64,000 nucleotides of DNA from Plazaster borealis (Eukaryota > Echinodermata > Asteroidea > Forcipulatida > Labidiasteridae), in assembly GCA_021014325.1 (NCBI GenBank), contig CM037473.1:2866501-2930500 (forward strand), in the 5' to 3' direction. The notes beneath the pieces are model-generated. The model was given only the letters and a program-made list of their open reading frames with translations, did not search any database and was not told the origin of the DNA. A program made the translations under genes and the position numbers. Positions 1 to 10,863 of this stretch are shown piece by piece (the first letter of the stretch is position 1; each line of letters opens with the position of its first letter).

Positions 1-374
1 AAAAACCGGGGTGTTAAAATTGACAACATGGGTGTTGTCATATTATAGATACCAAGAGAGAATCAATATGTGTTAAAACAACACCAATGTTATTGTGTTT
101 GTAGAGATTAACACCATATGGTGTTAAAATAACATCAATGTAATTGTGTTGGTAGAAATTAACACCAAAGGGTGTTAAAATAACACCAATGTAATTGTGT
201 TTGTAGAAATGAACACCATAGGGTGTTAAAATAACACCAATGTAATGGTGTTGGTAGAAATTAACACCATAGGGTGTTAAAATAACACCAATGTAATTGT
301 GTTGGTAGAATTGAGTGTTATTTTAACACCCTTTGGTGTAAATTTTGATTCTTTTTTGTGGTATCTGTATGTGA
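1..374. mobile_element. MITE family A, copy 1 (cut by window edge)
   Basis: The window opens inside a palindromic element whose arms read GGTGTTAAAATTGACACC and the reverse complement. The other copies (971, 13195, 30907, 33524, 38094) start near CACTGCAAAAACTGGGG and end near CCCAGTTTTTGCAGTG. This copy is longer than the usual 215-235 bp because its centre is amplified. No open reading frame belongs to it, so it is non-autonomous. The superfamily is not clear; 2-bp flank identities (CA/CA, TG/TG) in some copies are only suggestive. Confidence 0.8.
56..310. repeat. 51-bp tandem repeat inside MITE A copy 1
   Basis: About five units with a period of 51 bp, each running from ATTAACACCATAGGGTG to GTGTTGGTAGAA. 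Clear unit starts lie at 107, 158, 209 and 260. The unit is the central part of MITE family A, which occurs once in the other copies, so the array arose by local amplification inside one element. Confidence 0.8.
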
Positions 375-970
375 TATTCGTGAAATTCTTATGAGTTTCC
401 CACAGGAATGCTATACTCATGTTACGAAAGGAATTTTCCAGACTGATAAATATATATATATATAATAGATACATTAATTTTGTCGTGGAAGTGTTGGAAC
501 ATTATGCGTGGTCGCACCTACCACCTGCTGTTACAGCACTCATCATCTGCAAGCTTCTCGGCCATTATTATCTCGACCTTGTAAGAAAACGAAGGCACGT
601 TTAACAACAAGGTTGGCACTTCTCCTCACATCCACGTGTAAGTTTTCACAATTTTTAAAGAGGAGATACAACGACGAAATGGAGGACGAGTCCCAGGGTG
701 CAGCTCGTCCCATCGACATGATTTTTTAGAACGTGTTATTGCGGCCGTGTGGTTCCCATACAAGGGACAGTATCAACGTTATAACACAAACACAACTCCA
801 AAAACTTCATAAAAAATGATTGTCCACTTTGTAGACTGTAGTGTTGTCCGAAAATAAGTAACAAAATCCCAACCGATAGATTTGAACTGTGACGTCATTG
901 GATGGTTTTAGATGTTTCAATTCATTTCAATCATTTTACAAATTTCGCACTGGAAGGATGTCAAATTCAA
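375..970. other. No gene recognised
   Basis: Unique-looking sequence between two MITE A copies. Short open frames at 419-729 lack homology and splice context. Nothing further is seen. Confidence 0.5.
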
Positions 971-1185
971 CTTGACAAAATTGACACCATGGGTGTTGTC
1001 TCATATAGATACCGAAGAGAGAAATAAAATTAACATCTTAGGGTGTTAAAATGACACCAATGTAATTGTTTTTCCAGAAATAAGTGTTATTTTAACACCC
1101 TATGGTGTTACTTTTGATTCTCCATTCGGTATCTTTGTGTGACAACACCCATGCTGTCAATTTTAACACCCCCGTTTTGGCAGTG
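971..1185. mobile_element. MITE family A, copy 2
   Basis: Palindromic copy with the internal landmarks GATACCGAAGAGAGAA on the left and CATTCGGTATC on the right. It ends in GGCAGTG at 1185. The extreme left terminus is degraded. Confidence 0.8.
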
Positions 1186-1641
1186 TATCTATTGAATGAG
1201 TGCATCAAGAGTGAGTGCAAAATGAGTGCATCACAACATATAGTTTGACCTTTGAACCCCTCTTAAAGATACACATGCCTTAAAGTAACTATAAAGTACC
1301 AAAGGTTGTGCCACCAGAGTGTCAGGAAAATACATTGAAATAAGATCCATCCCGAACAATAAAAACCCAATTCTTTCCATAAAATGTTGTCAGAGTTGAC
1401 CGACCTTTCAGAAACAGTCCACTGCATTTCAGGTTGTGTATGAATAACTGCAGCGCACTGTGTAAATGCATTCACTAAGAAATAACATCAATTTATAACA
1501 GGCTTGCCGAGTGTGCAATGAATTTCAAAGAACTTAATAGGTTTGTTGTGTCCACTGGAAGGTTTAAATACTGACATCGATACAAGAAAAAACATTTAGA
1601 ATATTATATATTGTTGTTGTGGATTTCTTTAAGCACATATT

Positions 1642-1647
1642 TTTATT
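1642..1647 (-). terminator. Candidate poly(A) signal for the RASL10-like gene
   Basis: AATAAA on the minus strand, about 122 bp past the stop codon at 1769. This is a plausible 3' UTR length, but the hexamer is common in AT-rich DNA, so the call is positional. Confidence 0.4.
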
Positions 1648-1768
1648 TGAATGAATATGTGGAATACGGTACTGTATCGCTTGAGTATTGAAATGAAATG
1701 AAAGTTTTAACACAAAGTTGTACCATCCCTCGGTGTTGAGTCAAATGGCGTTGTACATTAACTAGATA

Positions 1769-2515
1769 TCACATTATGGCACACGAACATTGTTTCCAGG
1801 CACGCAGCGGTATTCTACGAGATCTCGTCTGTCCTTCTCGATTACTTGTTCCCATGGTGATTACTCTAATTGCCTCGTTAAATAGCGATCCTACATGCCA
1901 GTTATATTTGGCAGAGCATTCAACGTATGGACACTTCCACGTCTTCTTGACTATCTGTGATATATGCCTCCGCGGCAGGTGCGAGAGCATTTGTAAATCC
2001 TGTTTATTTCCCGCCACAATCATTGGTATATCAAATCCACCTTCAGCCTCTGAGCAGTCCAGGATCTGTTCCCGCAGATCCTTTATGTACTGAAAACTTT
2101 CCTGGGATGTGATGTCATAGATGAAGATCAACGCCGAGGCTGTCCCTATGGCCGTGGCGTACGATTGTAAATCTTCCCAGGAGGGACCGATGGCAGCCTC
2201 GCCAGCCCGGTCGTCAAGCGGGGAGAACGGGATGACCGGGATATCAATGAGGTTCACCTCCACCAGTTGGTCGTTTGCCACGACGGCCGTGGTGTAGACA
2301 CAGGCACTGGTGGTGGGGCGGTGTTTCTGTATAAAATGACACCGGCAGTATTGTTCGATGAGGGCTGTCTTGCCCACGGAAGGTGCCCCTAATACCACAA
2401 CATCCAGCTGGTCCACCATGTCAAGAGAGAGCTGCTGGTAGAGCTCACAGAGCGACTGAAGGGACATTGGCGGCGTCATGGGGGACGGTGGCAATCTTGC
2501 AGAAGCGGCATGCAT
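1769..2515 (-). CDS. RASL10: Ras-like small GTPase, RASL10A/B family
   Basis: Predicted 248-residue GTP-binding protein. In order it shows a P-loop GAPSVGKT (residues 43-50), a PTTSACVY switch-I region, LIDIPVIPF where classical Ras has DTAG, the guanine-specificity box NKQD (170-173), the block KTWKCPYVECSAKYNWH covering SAK (201-203), and a terminal CAAX box CAIM. The KTWKC-YVECSAKYNWH block and CAIM ending are hallmarks of RASL10A/B; CAIM favours RASL10B. Prenylation and membrane attachment are inferred from the CAAX box. The start is the first ATG after an in-frame TAA at 2660-2662. A second ATG at 2417-2419 gives 216 residues and fits the short N-terminus of vertebrate members (about 203 residues) better. 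The whole GTPase domain is one uninterrupted frame; vertebrate genes are split by introns. No partner gene lies nearby. Confidence 0.88.
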   Translation of the reverse strand: MHAASARLPPSPMTPPMSLQSLCELYQQLSLDMVDQLDVVVLGAPSVGKTALIEQYCRCHFIQKHRPTTSACVYTTAVVANDQLVEVNLIDIPVIPFSPLDDRAGEAAIGPSWEDLQSYATAIGTASALIFIYDITSQESFQYIKDLREQILDCSEAEGGFDIPMIVAGNKQDLQMLSHLPRRHISQIVKKTWKCPYVECSAKYNWHVGSLFNEAIRVITMGTSNREGQTRSRRIPLRAWKQCSCAIM

Positions 2516-3637
2516 GCAGTCAGTATCACAGTCACTGGATTGTGGAGATGAAGCCCCAACCAACGTCTTGGTGATGATGCACCCGGTGGAGATAATAATG
2601 ATGAAGATGTTGATGACGACGCGTGAAGAGCAAGAAGAAAGAGTAAATAAAAAGGTATCTTAATATAGACAAGGGGGTTCAATGTCACGTGTAGGGGGGA
2701 TGTACAGCCCCCACTAAAGTACGTGTACACCTTACATCACTTTGAGCTCCCACCCCAAACCCATCTTGTCATCTCGGATGACTCTGTGGAGCAGAATCAT
2801 GAAGCACTCAAGCTATTTCACATCCGCTACAGGTTTTTTATAATGTCCCACACAGTGTGTGTGTGCGTGCGCCGAGTACGAACCACCTTGCTCCGATCAC
2901 CTGCAGTAACGAAATGACGTGCCAGGCCACGCTGCAGCGAGTCTCGTGTACGTTTCGCTGGGCGATTTCATTGATCACGTGTGTACGCGCGCAATCGCAC
3001 TGGCTTTTTTTTACGGCTGGTGAGATATTACAAAGACGAAGGCCCCCTACGCTGAAAGCTTTACAGATTATTTTGTCTGTGGCACTCCGGACGGAAGAGC
3101 TTGTTTTGATACTGTATTCCTAAAATGAATCTTGATTTCGGTGTGAGATAAAAATCAGTATTAAAAAAGAAGAAGATTAATTTTGTTTGGTGTAGGCCCT
3201 ACTCTAACGCGACGGTTAGCAATTCTTTGTGGTTTAGTTCGTTTCTGCAAATTGATCTGGCTATTGTGCGAGAACACTATACACATCGTTCCTTCCTCAG
3301 TAGTATGACCTCCGTGAGACGGTAATAACAAGAAACAGCCTTTTGTGGCCGCATCAAACCAAAATCGAAATCTCTGCACATCAACTTTGTCTGTTGACGT
3401 GTCTGGAGAAATTGAATGCCGAAATCCAAGCCATATTTTCATTCGTCATTCAGTGGCGTGTGCACCGCGAACAAAATCCATAAAGGCAGAGACAGCTGTA
3501 CTGCAGGCAGCATTTTAAAGGCCGAGACGCTCAGAGAGAATTGAAAAGGGGAAAAAAGAGGCGAGCTCGTTGTGAGGTATTTGCTTTGAAACCGTAGCCC
3601 CGTTGTAAAACATTTCCTTCTGCCGTATCGTGAACAT
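2516..3637. other. 5' flank of the RASL10-like gene
   Basis: An in-frame stop at 2660-2662 shows the frame does not extend far upstream. CACGTG E-box cores occur near 2686 and 2977. No TATA box or initiator can be assigned with confidence. No other gene is seen here. Confidence 0.4.
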
Positions 3638-4027
3638 CACCGGGTAGCATTTTTTTTACACCGCAGCGAGGGGTTTTGTACTGTAATACTGCCAATTCCT
3701 GTCTTGAGATGAGACTACAAACATTTATGCCTATAAAGGGTTATGTTTAGGGTTAGGGTAAGGGTTAGGGTTAGGGTTGGGGTTAGGGTTAGGGTGAGGC
3801 TTAGGGTTAGGCTTAGGCTTAGGGTTAGGGTTATGTTTAGGGTAAGGGTTAGGGTTAGGGTTAGGGTTAGGGTGAGGATTAGGGTTAGGGTGAGGGTTAG
3901 GGTTAGGGTTAGGGTTAGGGTTGGGGTTAGGGTTTAGGGTTAGACGTAGTCTCCTATCTCAAGACGGAATTGACAGTGTTACAGTACAAAACCCCTCGCT
4001 GCGGTGTAAAAAAATACGCCACCGGGT
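3638..4027. mobile_element. Inverted-repeat element enclosing a telomeric array
   Basis: The left arm, 3638-3718, and right arm, 3946-4027, are inverted copies with roughly 90% identity by eye. Both contain the block ACCCCTCGCTGCGGTGTAAA or its complement and end near CACCGGGTA. The 227-bp interior is almost wholly TTAGGG-type repeat. The element has no coding capacity. It may be a MITE that captured or amplified telomeric repeat, or the product of repair with telomeric DNA followed by inversion. Confidence 0.8.
3743..3943 (+). repeat. Interstitial telomeric repeat (TTAGGG)n
   Basis: About 200 bp of head-to-tail TTAGGG with single-base variants such as TAAGGG, TGAGGC, TTGGGG and TTATGTTTAGGG. 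TTAGGG is the telomere unit of many animals including echinoderms. The G-rich strand is the plus strand. Variant units suggest an old insertion, not a chromosome end, and ordinary sequence continues on both sides. Confidence 0.95.
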
Positions 4028-5090
4028 ACGGAGAGGCTACTGCTGGTGCTACTGTACGACCTAAAGGCCTTGGCCGGAAGTTGTACACGACGCTTTGCTT
4101 GCTGCGTCTCAAACCATTACCCGGTAAAAACAGAAGGAAGAAAAAACCGGACATTTGATATTGGTCTAGCTGCATTGATATTGATCCATTGCATAGCCCA
4201 TAGGCTTGGTCTGGCTTCGGGCAGCAAGTAAAACTTTGGAGGAAATTTATGGCTTGGTAATGGTGCATCTTCATGGGTATAGGCTCCTTACATACCGCAC
4301 CACAGGCTGGGACTGTCTAACCTTTCCATTTTTCCCATTTTGTTTGTATAAAAACTATGAAAATACCCTCTATTACCCAAAAGGCTGACAAATCGTGTGT
4401 AGCATTAAATCAAGGCCCTGCACACGCTATACCGGGCTAATACAATGCCCTGAAGGTTGACATAATTCATACTCACACATCGGCCTATTATTATACGCAA
4501 TCCACTTTCATAAAAAACAAATCAAAATCCACCCATGTATCAAGCACTGCAATTGCGAAGTATACCCAACTGATGAGTCTATATTTACTATTCATGCAAT
4601 GGAATAACTGTATGGAGAGTTGACATTCAGAGTTATAGATCTAACAATTTTTGGTACCTCGATCACAAAAGCCTGCATAGGTCATAAACAGAAGAGTTTA
4701 TTATTTTATGAGTCTTTTGCTGACGAATAGAAATTTTTACTCACAAGTTATTGATGTCGTCATAATATCAGCACGCACACGAATTTGTTACCCGGTAGCA
4801 CAATCACAAAATGGAATATCTACTTTTTGCTCTCACTGCACGGATTAAACGGGGAAATTCCTGAGAAAATTTATTAGACTTTTTCACACTTGAATTTCCA
4901 ACCCTAGTAAACACCTGAGAAAAAAGCAATTTCCCGGGAAATAGTTACCCCTGCTTTGGGAGTAGGGTGAAGCGAGATAAACCCGGGTATATAACTTGAG
5001 TGCACATTTTCACAAGAAAATTGCATAAAGCGTGAAATGAATGGATTGGTGGGGTTAAATTCCCTAAGTATTTTCTTGGGGTTTGATTTC

Positions 5091-5097
<7 letters not shown>
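4028..5097. other. No gene recognised
   Basis: AT-rich sequence with no convincing exon, tRNA or repeat copy. It ends in the 24-bp T-run that belongs to the next element. Confidence 0.5.
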
Positions 5098-5124
<27 letters not shown>

Positions 5125-5500
5125 GAGATCACAAGATCACATCACAAGGCCAGACGGCCACTTCAAGGTGAGGATTACACTTAACCGATTTGGGCTTTCG
5201 ACCCAAAATTAACTGTCACCAGGGGCATGTTGCCACCGAGGCCTACTCCTGGGGCTGAAACAGGGTTTATACCACCCCACCCCCCCTTCACAGTCCGTCA
5301 GGATGTAGGTATGGGTGTCATCCACTAGGAGCCTGGCTGGTAAAGCAAAATGCACTACCTTCCCAACTTTTAAAGAAGCAATTATGGTTAAGTTAGTGTC
5401 TTGCTCAAGGGCACAAGTGTCATGACCGGGATTCGAACCCACACTCTGCTGCTGACAACACCAGAGCTTACCATTGCCCCGGTAAGTCCCTATAAGTCCC
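5098..5500 (-). mobile_element. tRNA-derived SINE, type 1
   Basis: On the minus strand a Pol III B-box-like GGGTTCGAATCCC lies at 5428-5440. It is followed by a body with CTTGTGCCCTTGAGCAAG and CAGGCTCCTAGTGGATGA. The element ends in a poly(A) tail, seen as the T-run at 5101-5124. A second copy with the same body lies at 36293-36635. The A-box region is degraded. Confidence 0.8.
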
Positions 5501-5589
5501 ATGGGAATGTTCAGTTAATGTGCTCTGCTGACGTTTTCACACAGTAAATCTACACTGTGACCATATAGTACTTTTATAGATGAATATGT

Positions 5590-6490
5590 GTTCCTAGTGA
5601 GCTTACGGGAGTGCCCTTCATGGGGTCTTTTACACAATGGACTCACAAGGGAATTTTGTTGTCTTCAAACTAAGCACACAATATTTCAATACATTCACAC
5701 AATCACGAAATAATTATGTATAGATGACCTTTACAAAGTTAGAATGTTAACATTGTATGATGTATCCCTGATGCCTGAATGCCTATACACAAGTCCAAAC
5801 GACTGAGCATTATGCACTTGCAGGTTTTTTTTGCTGATGCATGACATTTCTACATAAGAGATGTGCCTATTGATTTATTCGCACATCAATAGCTATTTTG
5901 ATACGCAGCAGTACAGGACAAGACCAAAAATTGACTCAAAAACACTCCACAAAAAAAAGAAACTGCCTTCAAACCTATCACCTCAAGTTCACACCTAAAG
6001 TTGCATAATATTATAATAGCTGACTAAACCGTATTAACAGCATGTAGTACCTAAACACAACTGCACCGCTAGAAGCACATGCAGATCTGTGTTATATACA
6101 CTCTGTGGACATTTCGTTGTTATGGGCACTTAAGAAAAAAGATAGTCTTCAACATTTGTGAAAACTCTGGGCGAGCATTACATACGAAGTGTGGACCTGC
6201 GAATAAAGAGGTCCACACAAGGCAGGGTTGTGAAACACTATGTGGACTATAGCACACGTCCAAACAGTGTTTTCGCCAGTGTTGAAAAATATGCTTTTTC
6301 TTAAGTGCACATAACTAAGGAATGTCCACAGAGTGTATGCAACACAGAACTGTGTGTGTGGACGAGCTTACGGGAATGTCCTTGTGGGGTCTTTTAGACA
6401 ATGGAACAATGGACCCAACAAGGGAATTCTTTGTTCAACCTGGACCCCACAAGGGAATTATTTAGAACAACAATAGCAGGACCCCACAAA
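5590..6490. mobile_element. Composite repeat with an inner palindrome
   Basis: Related segments GAGCTTACGGGA...GGGGTCTTTTA sit at 5598-5640 and 6365-6400 in the same orientation. Between them, 6083-6360 is an inverted repeat whose arms carry ACTCTGTGGACATT and its complement. A diverged relative of the inner part occurs at 33085-33415. It is a non-coding, probably non-autonomous DNA element. Confidence 0.55.
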
Positions 6491-6604
6491 CCGGATCCGT
6501 AAAGGTTGTGTGTGTGTGAGTCGCCTTAAGTCCCTGTATTGTCTGGACCTCTTTTGTTCTTACGATCACACTCGGTATGTGAATTTTTTAAATTTAAACA
6601 AAGT

Positions 6605-6890
6605 AAAGTCTGTCCTGAGCAAATATGGCTCATCAGGCCGGTGTTTATACCCGGTTTCCTTGGCATTAACCGACTGTGAATATTTATATTCCCCTGGACA
6701 GGATTCCAGTCCATAGCAGGTTACTTGCAGCTCTCGCCGGTACCCGTTTGTACTCCCGGGTGGAGAGAAGCAATTATGATATTTAGTGCCATTGCTCAAG
6801 GACACAAGTGTCGCGACTGACCAACCCATGATTCGAATCCACATTCAGAACTTGAATCTACCGCCCCAGACCGCTCGGCCACGGCACTCC
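6605..6890 (-). mobile_element. tRNA-derived SINE, type 2
   Basis: The minus strand begins GGAGTGCCGTGGCCGAGCGG (A-box-like), has a degraded B box, and runs into CTCGCCGGTACCCG and GGAATATAAATATTCACAG. The same body appears at 24891-25180 in plus orientation. Confidence 0.75.
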
Positions 6891-7425
6891 ATTGGTATGT
6901 AATACTTGCACCCGAAAACTGTACCAGCATATGGGGTTTAAATACAAGCAAGACTCAGATTTATTTTCAGTTAATACACCCACATGCAATTGATGTTAAA
7001 CCCAAATCGTGTACATAGATCACATAAACTTACAATTAATCCATAAACTTACAAATCGAGGACGACCCTTTGTTTTCCGATTGTTTGGACTAATAGTTTT
7101 TCTTTTAGCGATGTCCCCATTGGTTTTTGTACACGAAAGCAAAGCAAGGATTGTCCGCGGTATGTGATTTTCCCGGATCCCTTTTTGTTTTAAGTCCTCG
7201 GTTTGAATGCGTAGACATGCCCTTATTTTACTAGGCTGTTCTACACACCTTTAACATGACATGCTGACATATTCATAGTCACACATACATTATTTGATAA
7301 TATAATCGTTGAATCTTTCGGTCTTAATTATATTATAGCATCAATACTCAACGTGTGTGGGTAGGTGTGATGGGCGTGATGGCGTGGCATGCTTGCCGTG
7401 TGCTCACATCTAGGGTCTATTTACT
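6891..7425. other. No gene recognised
   Basis: No exon, repeat copy or RNA gene recognised between the SINE and the next MITE. Confidence 0.5.
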
Positions 7426-7803
7426 TTAAAGGTATCGTACACGTTTGGTAATGACTCAAAATAAAATATTAGCATAAAAACGTACTTGGTAACAAGCAAC
7501 GGAGAGCTGTTGATAGTATAAAACATTGTAGGAAACGACTCCCTCTGAAGTAACGTAGTTTTTTAGAAAGAGGTAATTTCCCACTAAAATAATAAAAAAC
7601 TTCTTGCAAGAAGTTTTTATTCCTATCTGAAAGCACACAAATTTGTACAACAAGGGTGTTTTTTCTTTCATCATTTTCTTGCAACTTCGATGACCAATTG
7701 GGCCCAAATTTTCACAGGCTTGTTATGTTATGCATATTATGTTAGGATACACCAAGTGATAACACTGGTCTTTGAAAATTTCCAAACGTGTTCAGTGCCT
7801 TTC
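7426..7803 (-). mobile_element. MITE family B, copy 1
   Basis: TTAA followed by AGGTATCGTACACGTTTGGTAA at the left and a matching inverted end ACACGTTTGGAAA...AAGGCACTGAA at the right. The centre holds the self-complementary ACTTCTTGCAAGAAGT, so the whole element can fold. Copies: 21081, 30599, 31813, 32659, 43132 and 56068. The short frames across it are not genes. Confidence 0.85.
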
Positions 7804-7805
7804 AG

Positions 7806-7955
7806 TTCTGTATCAGACCTCATGCATATGACGTAATTTAAGTAGGGCGCCCTCGCCTAGAGGTCAAAAGGCGGTCGCTCGTTGGCCAATCATGTGGGTC
7901 GCGCGTACACATCTGCGCGTTTCCATTGTTTCATCATCGGTTTAACTCTAAGGGC
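7806..7955 (+). mobile_element. MITE family F, copy 1
   Basis: Contains ATGACGTAATTTAAGTAGGGC, a CCTCGCCTAGAGGTC palindrome and TTTCCATTGTTTCATCATCGG. The near-complete copy at 49225-49386 shows inverted ends AAGACCTTA and TAAGGTCTT. This copy lacks its right end. Confidence 0.65.
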
Positions 7956-8094
7956 CTTATCACAGGGGGCAACTTTAAAGGCAACTTGGAGGCAACCATG
8001 CTGCAGTGCGTGCTACAGGATCACTTTGGTAGCACATGAGTAATTTTAAAGCAATGTCTTACGATCCTCAAGGATAATGTGAGCATTTAAATGT

Positions 8095-8225
8095 GAATGG
8101 ATTCTCATCGACATGGGTTCGAATCCCACCCGAGTGATTTGCCTGTGGGGTTTTTTTCCACAGAACTCGGGAAAGTACTGAGTATACACTGTTTAATACA
8201 CATCGGTGTGAGGGTACACAAGCAA
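8095..8225 (+). mobile_element. SINE fragment, type 3
   Basis: Contains the B-box-like ATGGGTTCGAATCCCACCCG followed by GCCTGTGG and TTTTTTTCCACAG. The same block is in the fuller copy at 56836. The 5' tRNA half is missing. Confidence 0.65.
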
Positions 8226-8376
8226 ATTATATGAACCTGGGGACAATTACAACTTATGCACTTGATAAAAAAATTAACAGTCATTTGTCTTTAAGGTTTT
8301 GGTTTGGGTTTTGTTTTTTGTTTTGTTTTTTATGTAAGCTCGCCCCAAACATGGTAAGGGGCAACAAGAAGAAAAT

Positions 8377-8750
8377 ATTTAACGGGTCTGTATACGTTTG
8401 TGTAATGGCTCTGAAAATTAATGGCAATAAAAACTGACTTGGTTAGAAGTACAGCAGCTTTGGATAGTATAATTAATTTTGAGAAACTTTTCAATAGAAG
8501 TACTGCGGTTATGGAAAAAGATATCACTTTTTATCCCCAAAATTTTGATACGGCCGTAACGTTTCTCAGAGTGTGTATTCCAATGCAGATTATTCTTCCT
8601 GCGTAGACATAACCACTCCAGATTTTCGGCAATATCTCAAAAACGCCACCACAGTTTGAAATGAAATTTTCACAAGTTAGTTTTATGGTCTACAACTATA
8701 GATTGAAACAAACAGTGGGTTCCAATTACCAAACGTATTCAGACCCATTA
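8377..8750 (+). mobile_element. MITE family C, copy 1
   Basis: Starts ACGGGTCTGTATACGTTTGT and ends CCAATTACCAAACGTATTC. Full copies are bounded by TTAA, start GGGTCTGTATACGTTTGG, and have a central palindrome around TTACTGCAGTAA. The 3' terminus here is mutated. Confidence 0.8.
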
Positions 8751-9707
8751 TAGAAATAACTCAGGGGATTTGAAACAAGCCTCCTGTAGAGAAAACAACC
8801 CTCCCAAATGTCGTTTTCATCTCCGTACCAGAAGGAGGAAAACAACCTGTGACAAGATTGATATCATTTTAATTTCCCACATCTCCATTTTAATTAATTC
8901 CCACTTGAGCGTGTTAAAGTATTTCCCTCACCTCCGATATTGAGTTTGACTGATGAAAGACACGCAATCAGAAGAAACTCTCAAAAACACGCTCGCCGAA
9001 ATAGCATAATTCAATAATTGCAAGCTGAAAAGAAAACATGATCCGTTACCCATCTAAAAAAAAATGAGGAAATTGAAGGAAAAGAAGAAGGAACAGTTGA
9101 TGCCAGCATCACGATCTTCTCTTGGACAATATGTCATGGGTATTTGTCTTTACTACAGAGATCTATGCTAACACAAATTTAATTAAATAGTTGAAACGGG
9201 AATTTTTATATAATTTTTTTTACTGGAAATGTAAATAATTGTTCTACGCCGTCTTTAGATTAAATCGATTTTAGTTCTTCAGGTTCTTGCTTTCTTATTT
9301 TCATTTTAGCCACAATTTGTAGGTTTTTATGTTGAATTATGACCAGATGTTATTTTGTGGCCCAAATGATTGAAGACAAACAAACAATTAGACCGCCTTT
9401 AGATAGCGATTATTGTTCTCTGTTTAGATTGTTAGTTCTTTGTATGTATTGTTTTTGTGCTGCCCGGATAGAAAGAGATAAATGCATAAATAACAAATCA
9501 TATTTCACAAGGCTAACCAAAATGTTAATAAGTCCAATTTCTGTTATAAATGTTGTATTATTATTACTAGTTTATTAAAATCTGCTCATAGGCCTAACGG
9601 GCTGATTTACAATACAGATGAACAAGCAGTAAAAACGTACATCAAGATAAAACTAGTAACAAACATTAAATATACAATAACAAAGGATTATACTAGAAAA
9701 TAAACAT
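8751..9707. other. No gene recognised
   Basis: AT-rich sequence. The stretch 9590-9700 resembles the 3' tail of a retroelement (ACAGATGAACAAGCAGTAAAAA) but is too short to classify. No supported gene. Confidence 0.4.
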
Positions 9708-10106
9708 TTAAAGGGTCTGTATACATTTGGTAATGACGCTGAAAATTATTGGCAATAAAAACTTACTTGGTGAGAAGTACAGCAGCTTTGGATAATATAT
9801 AATGCATTTTGAGGAACCTTTCACTTCGAAGTACTGCGGTTATGGAAAAAGATATCACTTTTTATCCCCCAAATTTGAATCTGAGAAGCGTTATACTGCA
9901 GTAACGTTTCTCAGATTGTGTATTCCAAATGCAGATTATTCTTCCTGAGTGGACATAACCGCTCCAGATTTTCGGCAATATATCAAAAACGCTACCATCT
10001 TTTGAAATGAAATTTTCACAGGTCAGGTTTATGGTATATATCAACAACTATATAGGATTGAAACAAATTGTGGGTTCCAATAACCAAACGTATACAATTC
10101 CGTTAA
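9708..10106 (+). mobile_element. MITE family C, copy 2
   Basis: Complete copy from TTAAAGGGTCTGTATAC to CCGTTAA. The central palindromic zone is at 9885-9925. Confidence 0.85.
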
Positions 10107-10626
10107 GCAAAGAAGGAAACTGCGGACAATACCCAACAAAGATGAAATCGTCCAAGAGTCAAGGACTCACGAAAGGTTTAATAAAAGGGAGTTTAAAAAG
10201 GCCTTTTGAGGTACGGTGTTATTGTTGAGAAAGGCCATCAGAGATTACGGGTTAGTTATTAATATTAATAATAATAATATAAAGGATTCGCCACGGCGAG
10301 TTTGTAATAATTTCCTCCTAACACAAGACAGCCCTTTAAACCGAATCAGCCCTAGAAGAAAATAACACGTGCGATGATATCGCCAGCAATCAACTTAGAA
10401 ATTCTCTCTTTACTGCACGTTGTTCGCCCGAGGTCCAAGGAGCTTTGCTAAAGCTGACCGTCGCCATGCCAGGGCCTCGGTGTACTATTAATAACCCATT
10501 TTGTGAGTTTGGTCATATTCTGTACTGAACCATTTGGAAAGGAGATTGCATGTACCCGGTGCCCTAGGTTAGGGAGCACTGCGGTGCAGGGAGGAGGTGT
10601 GGGGGGGGGGGGGTAGGTTGGTTTAC
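10107..10626. other. No gene recognised
   Basis: Contains an AAT-rich microsatellite at 10255-10280 and a 13-base G run near 10599. No further exons for the candidate at 10627 were recognised here. Confidence 0.4.
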
Positions 10627-10863
10627 CCCAGGACAAGGAGACACGCTCGTGTTGAACATAACAGGTGACAATGTGGAAATGAGCGTATGTGGACCATCTT
10701 CTTGAGGTCGTGTTATCAAGGTGGTGTGTAATAACTTGAAGAGGTTATGAGCAGCGACTGTCACGCCATTTATAACACAGTCTCTCTTAACCTGCCTTGG
10801 GTATTGTAATGACATACCGGTAACTAAAACAATGGCCGATATGGAGACCAGTAACGTGCTCAT
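10627..10863 (-). CDS. Weak candidate: signal-peptide exon of a secreted protein
   Basis: An ATG at 10863 opens MSTLLVSISAIVLVTGMSLQ, which looks like a cleavable signal peptide. A dibasic QVKR, one cysteine soon after, a likely N-glycosylation site NTS and a CPG ending follow. The frame then meets GGG|GTAAAC, a possible splice donor at 10626. That gives a 79-residue first coding exon. No downstream exon was identified, no family is assigned, and chance alone could give this pattern. Confidence 0.25.

Noticed and set aside
3743..3937. 64-codon frame of alternating Arg-Val
   Set aside because: It is the translation of the TTAGGG array; no gene context.
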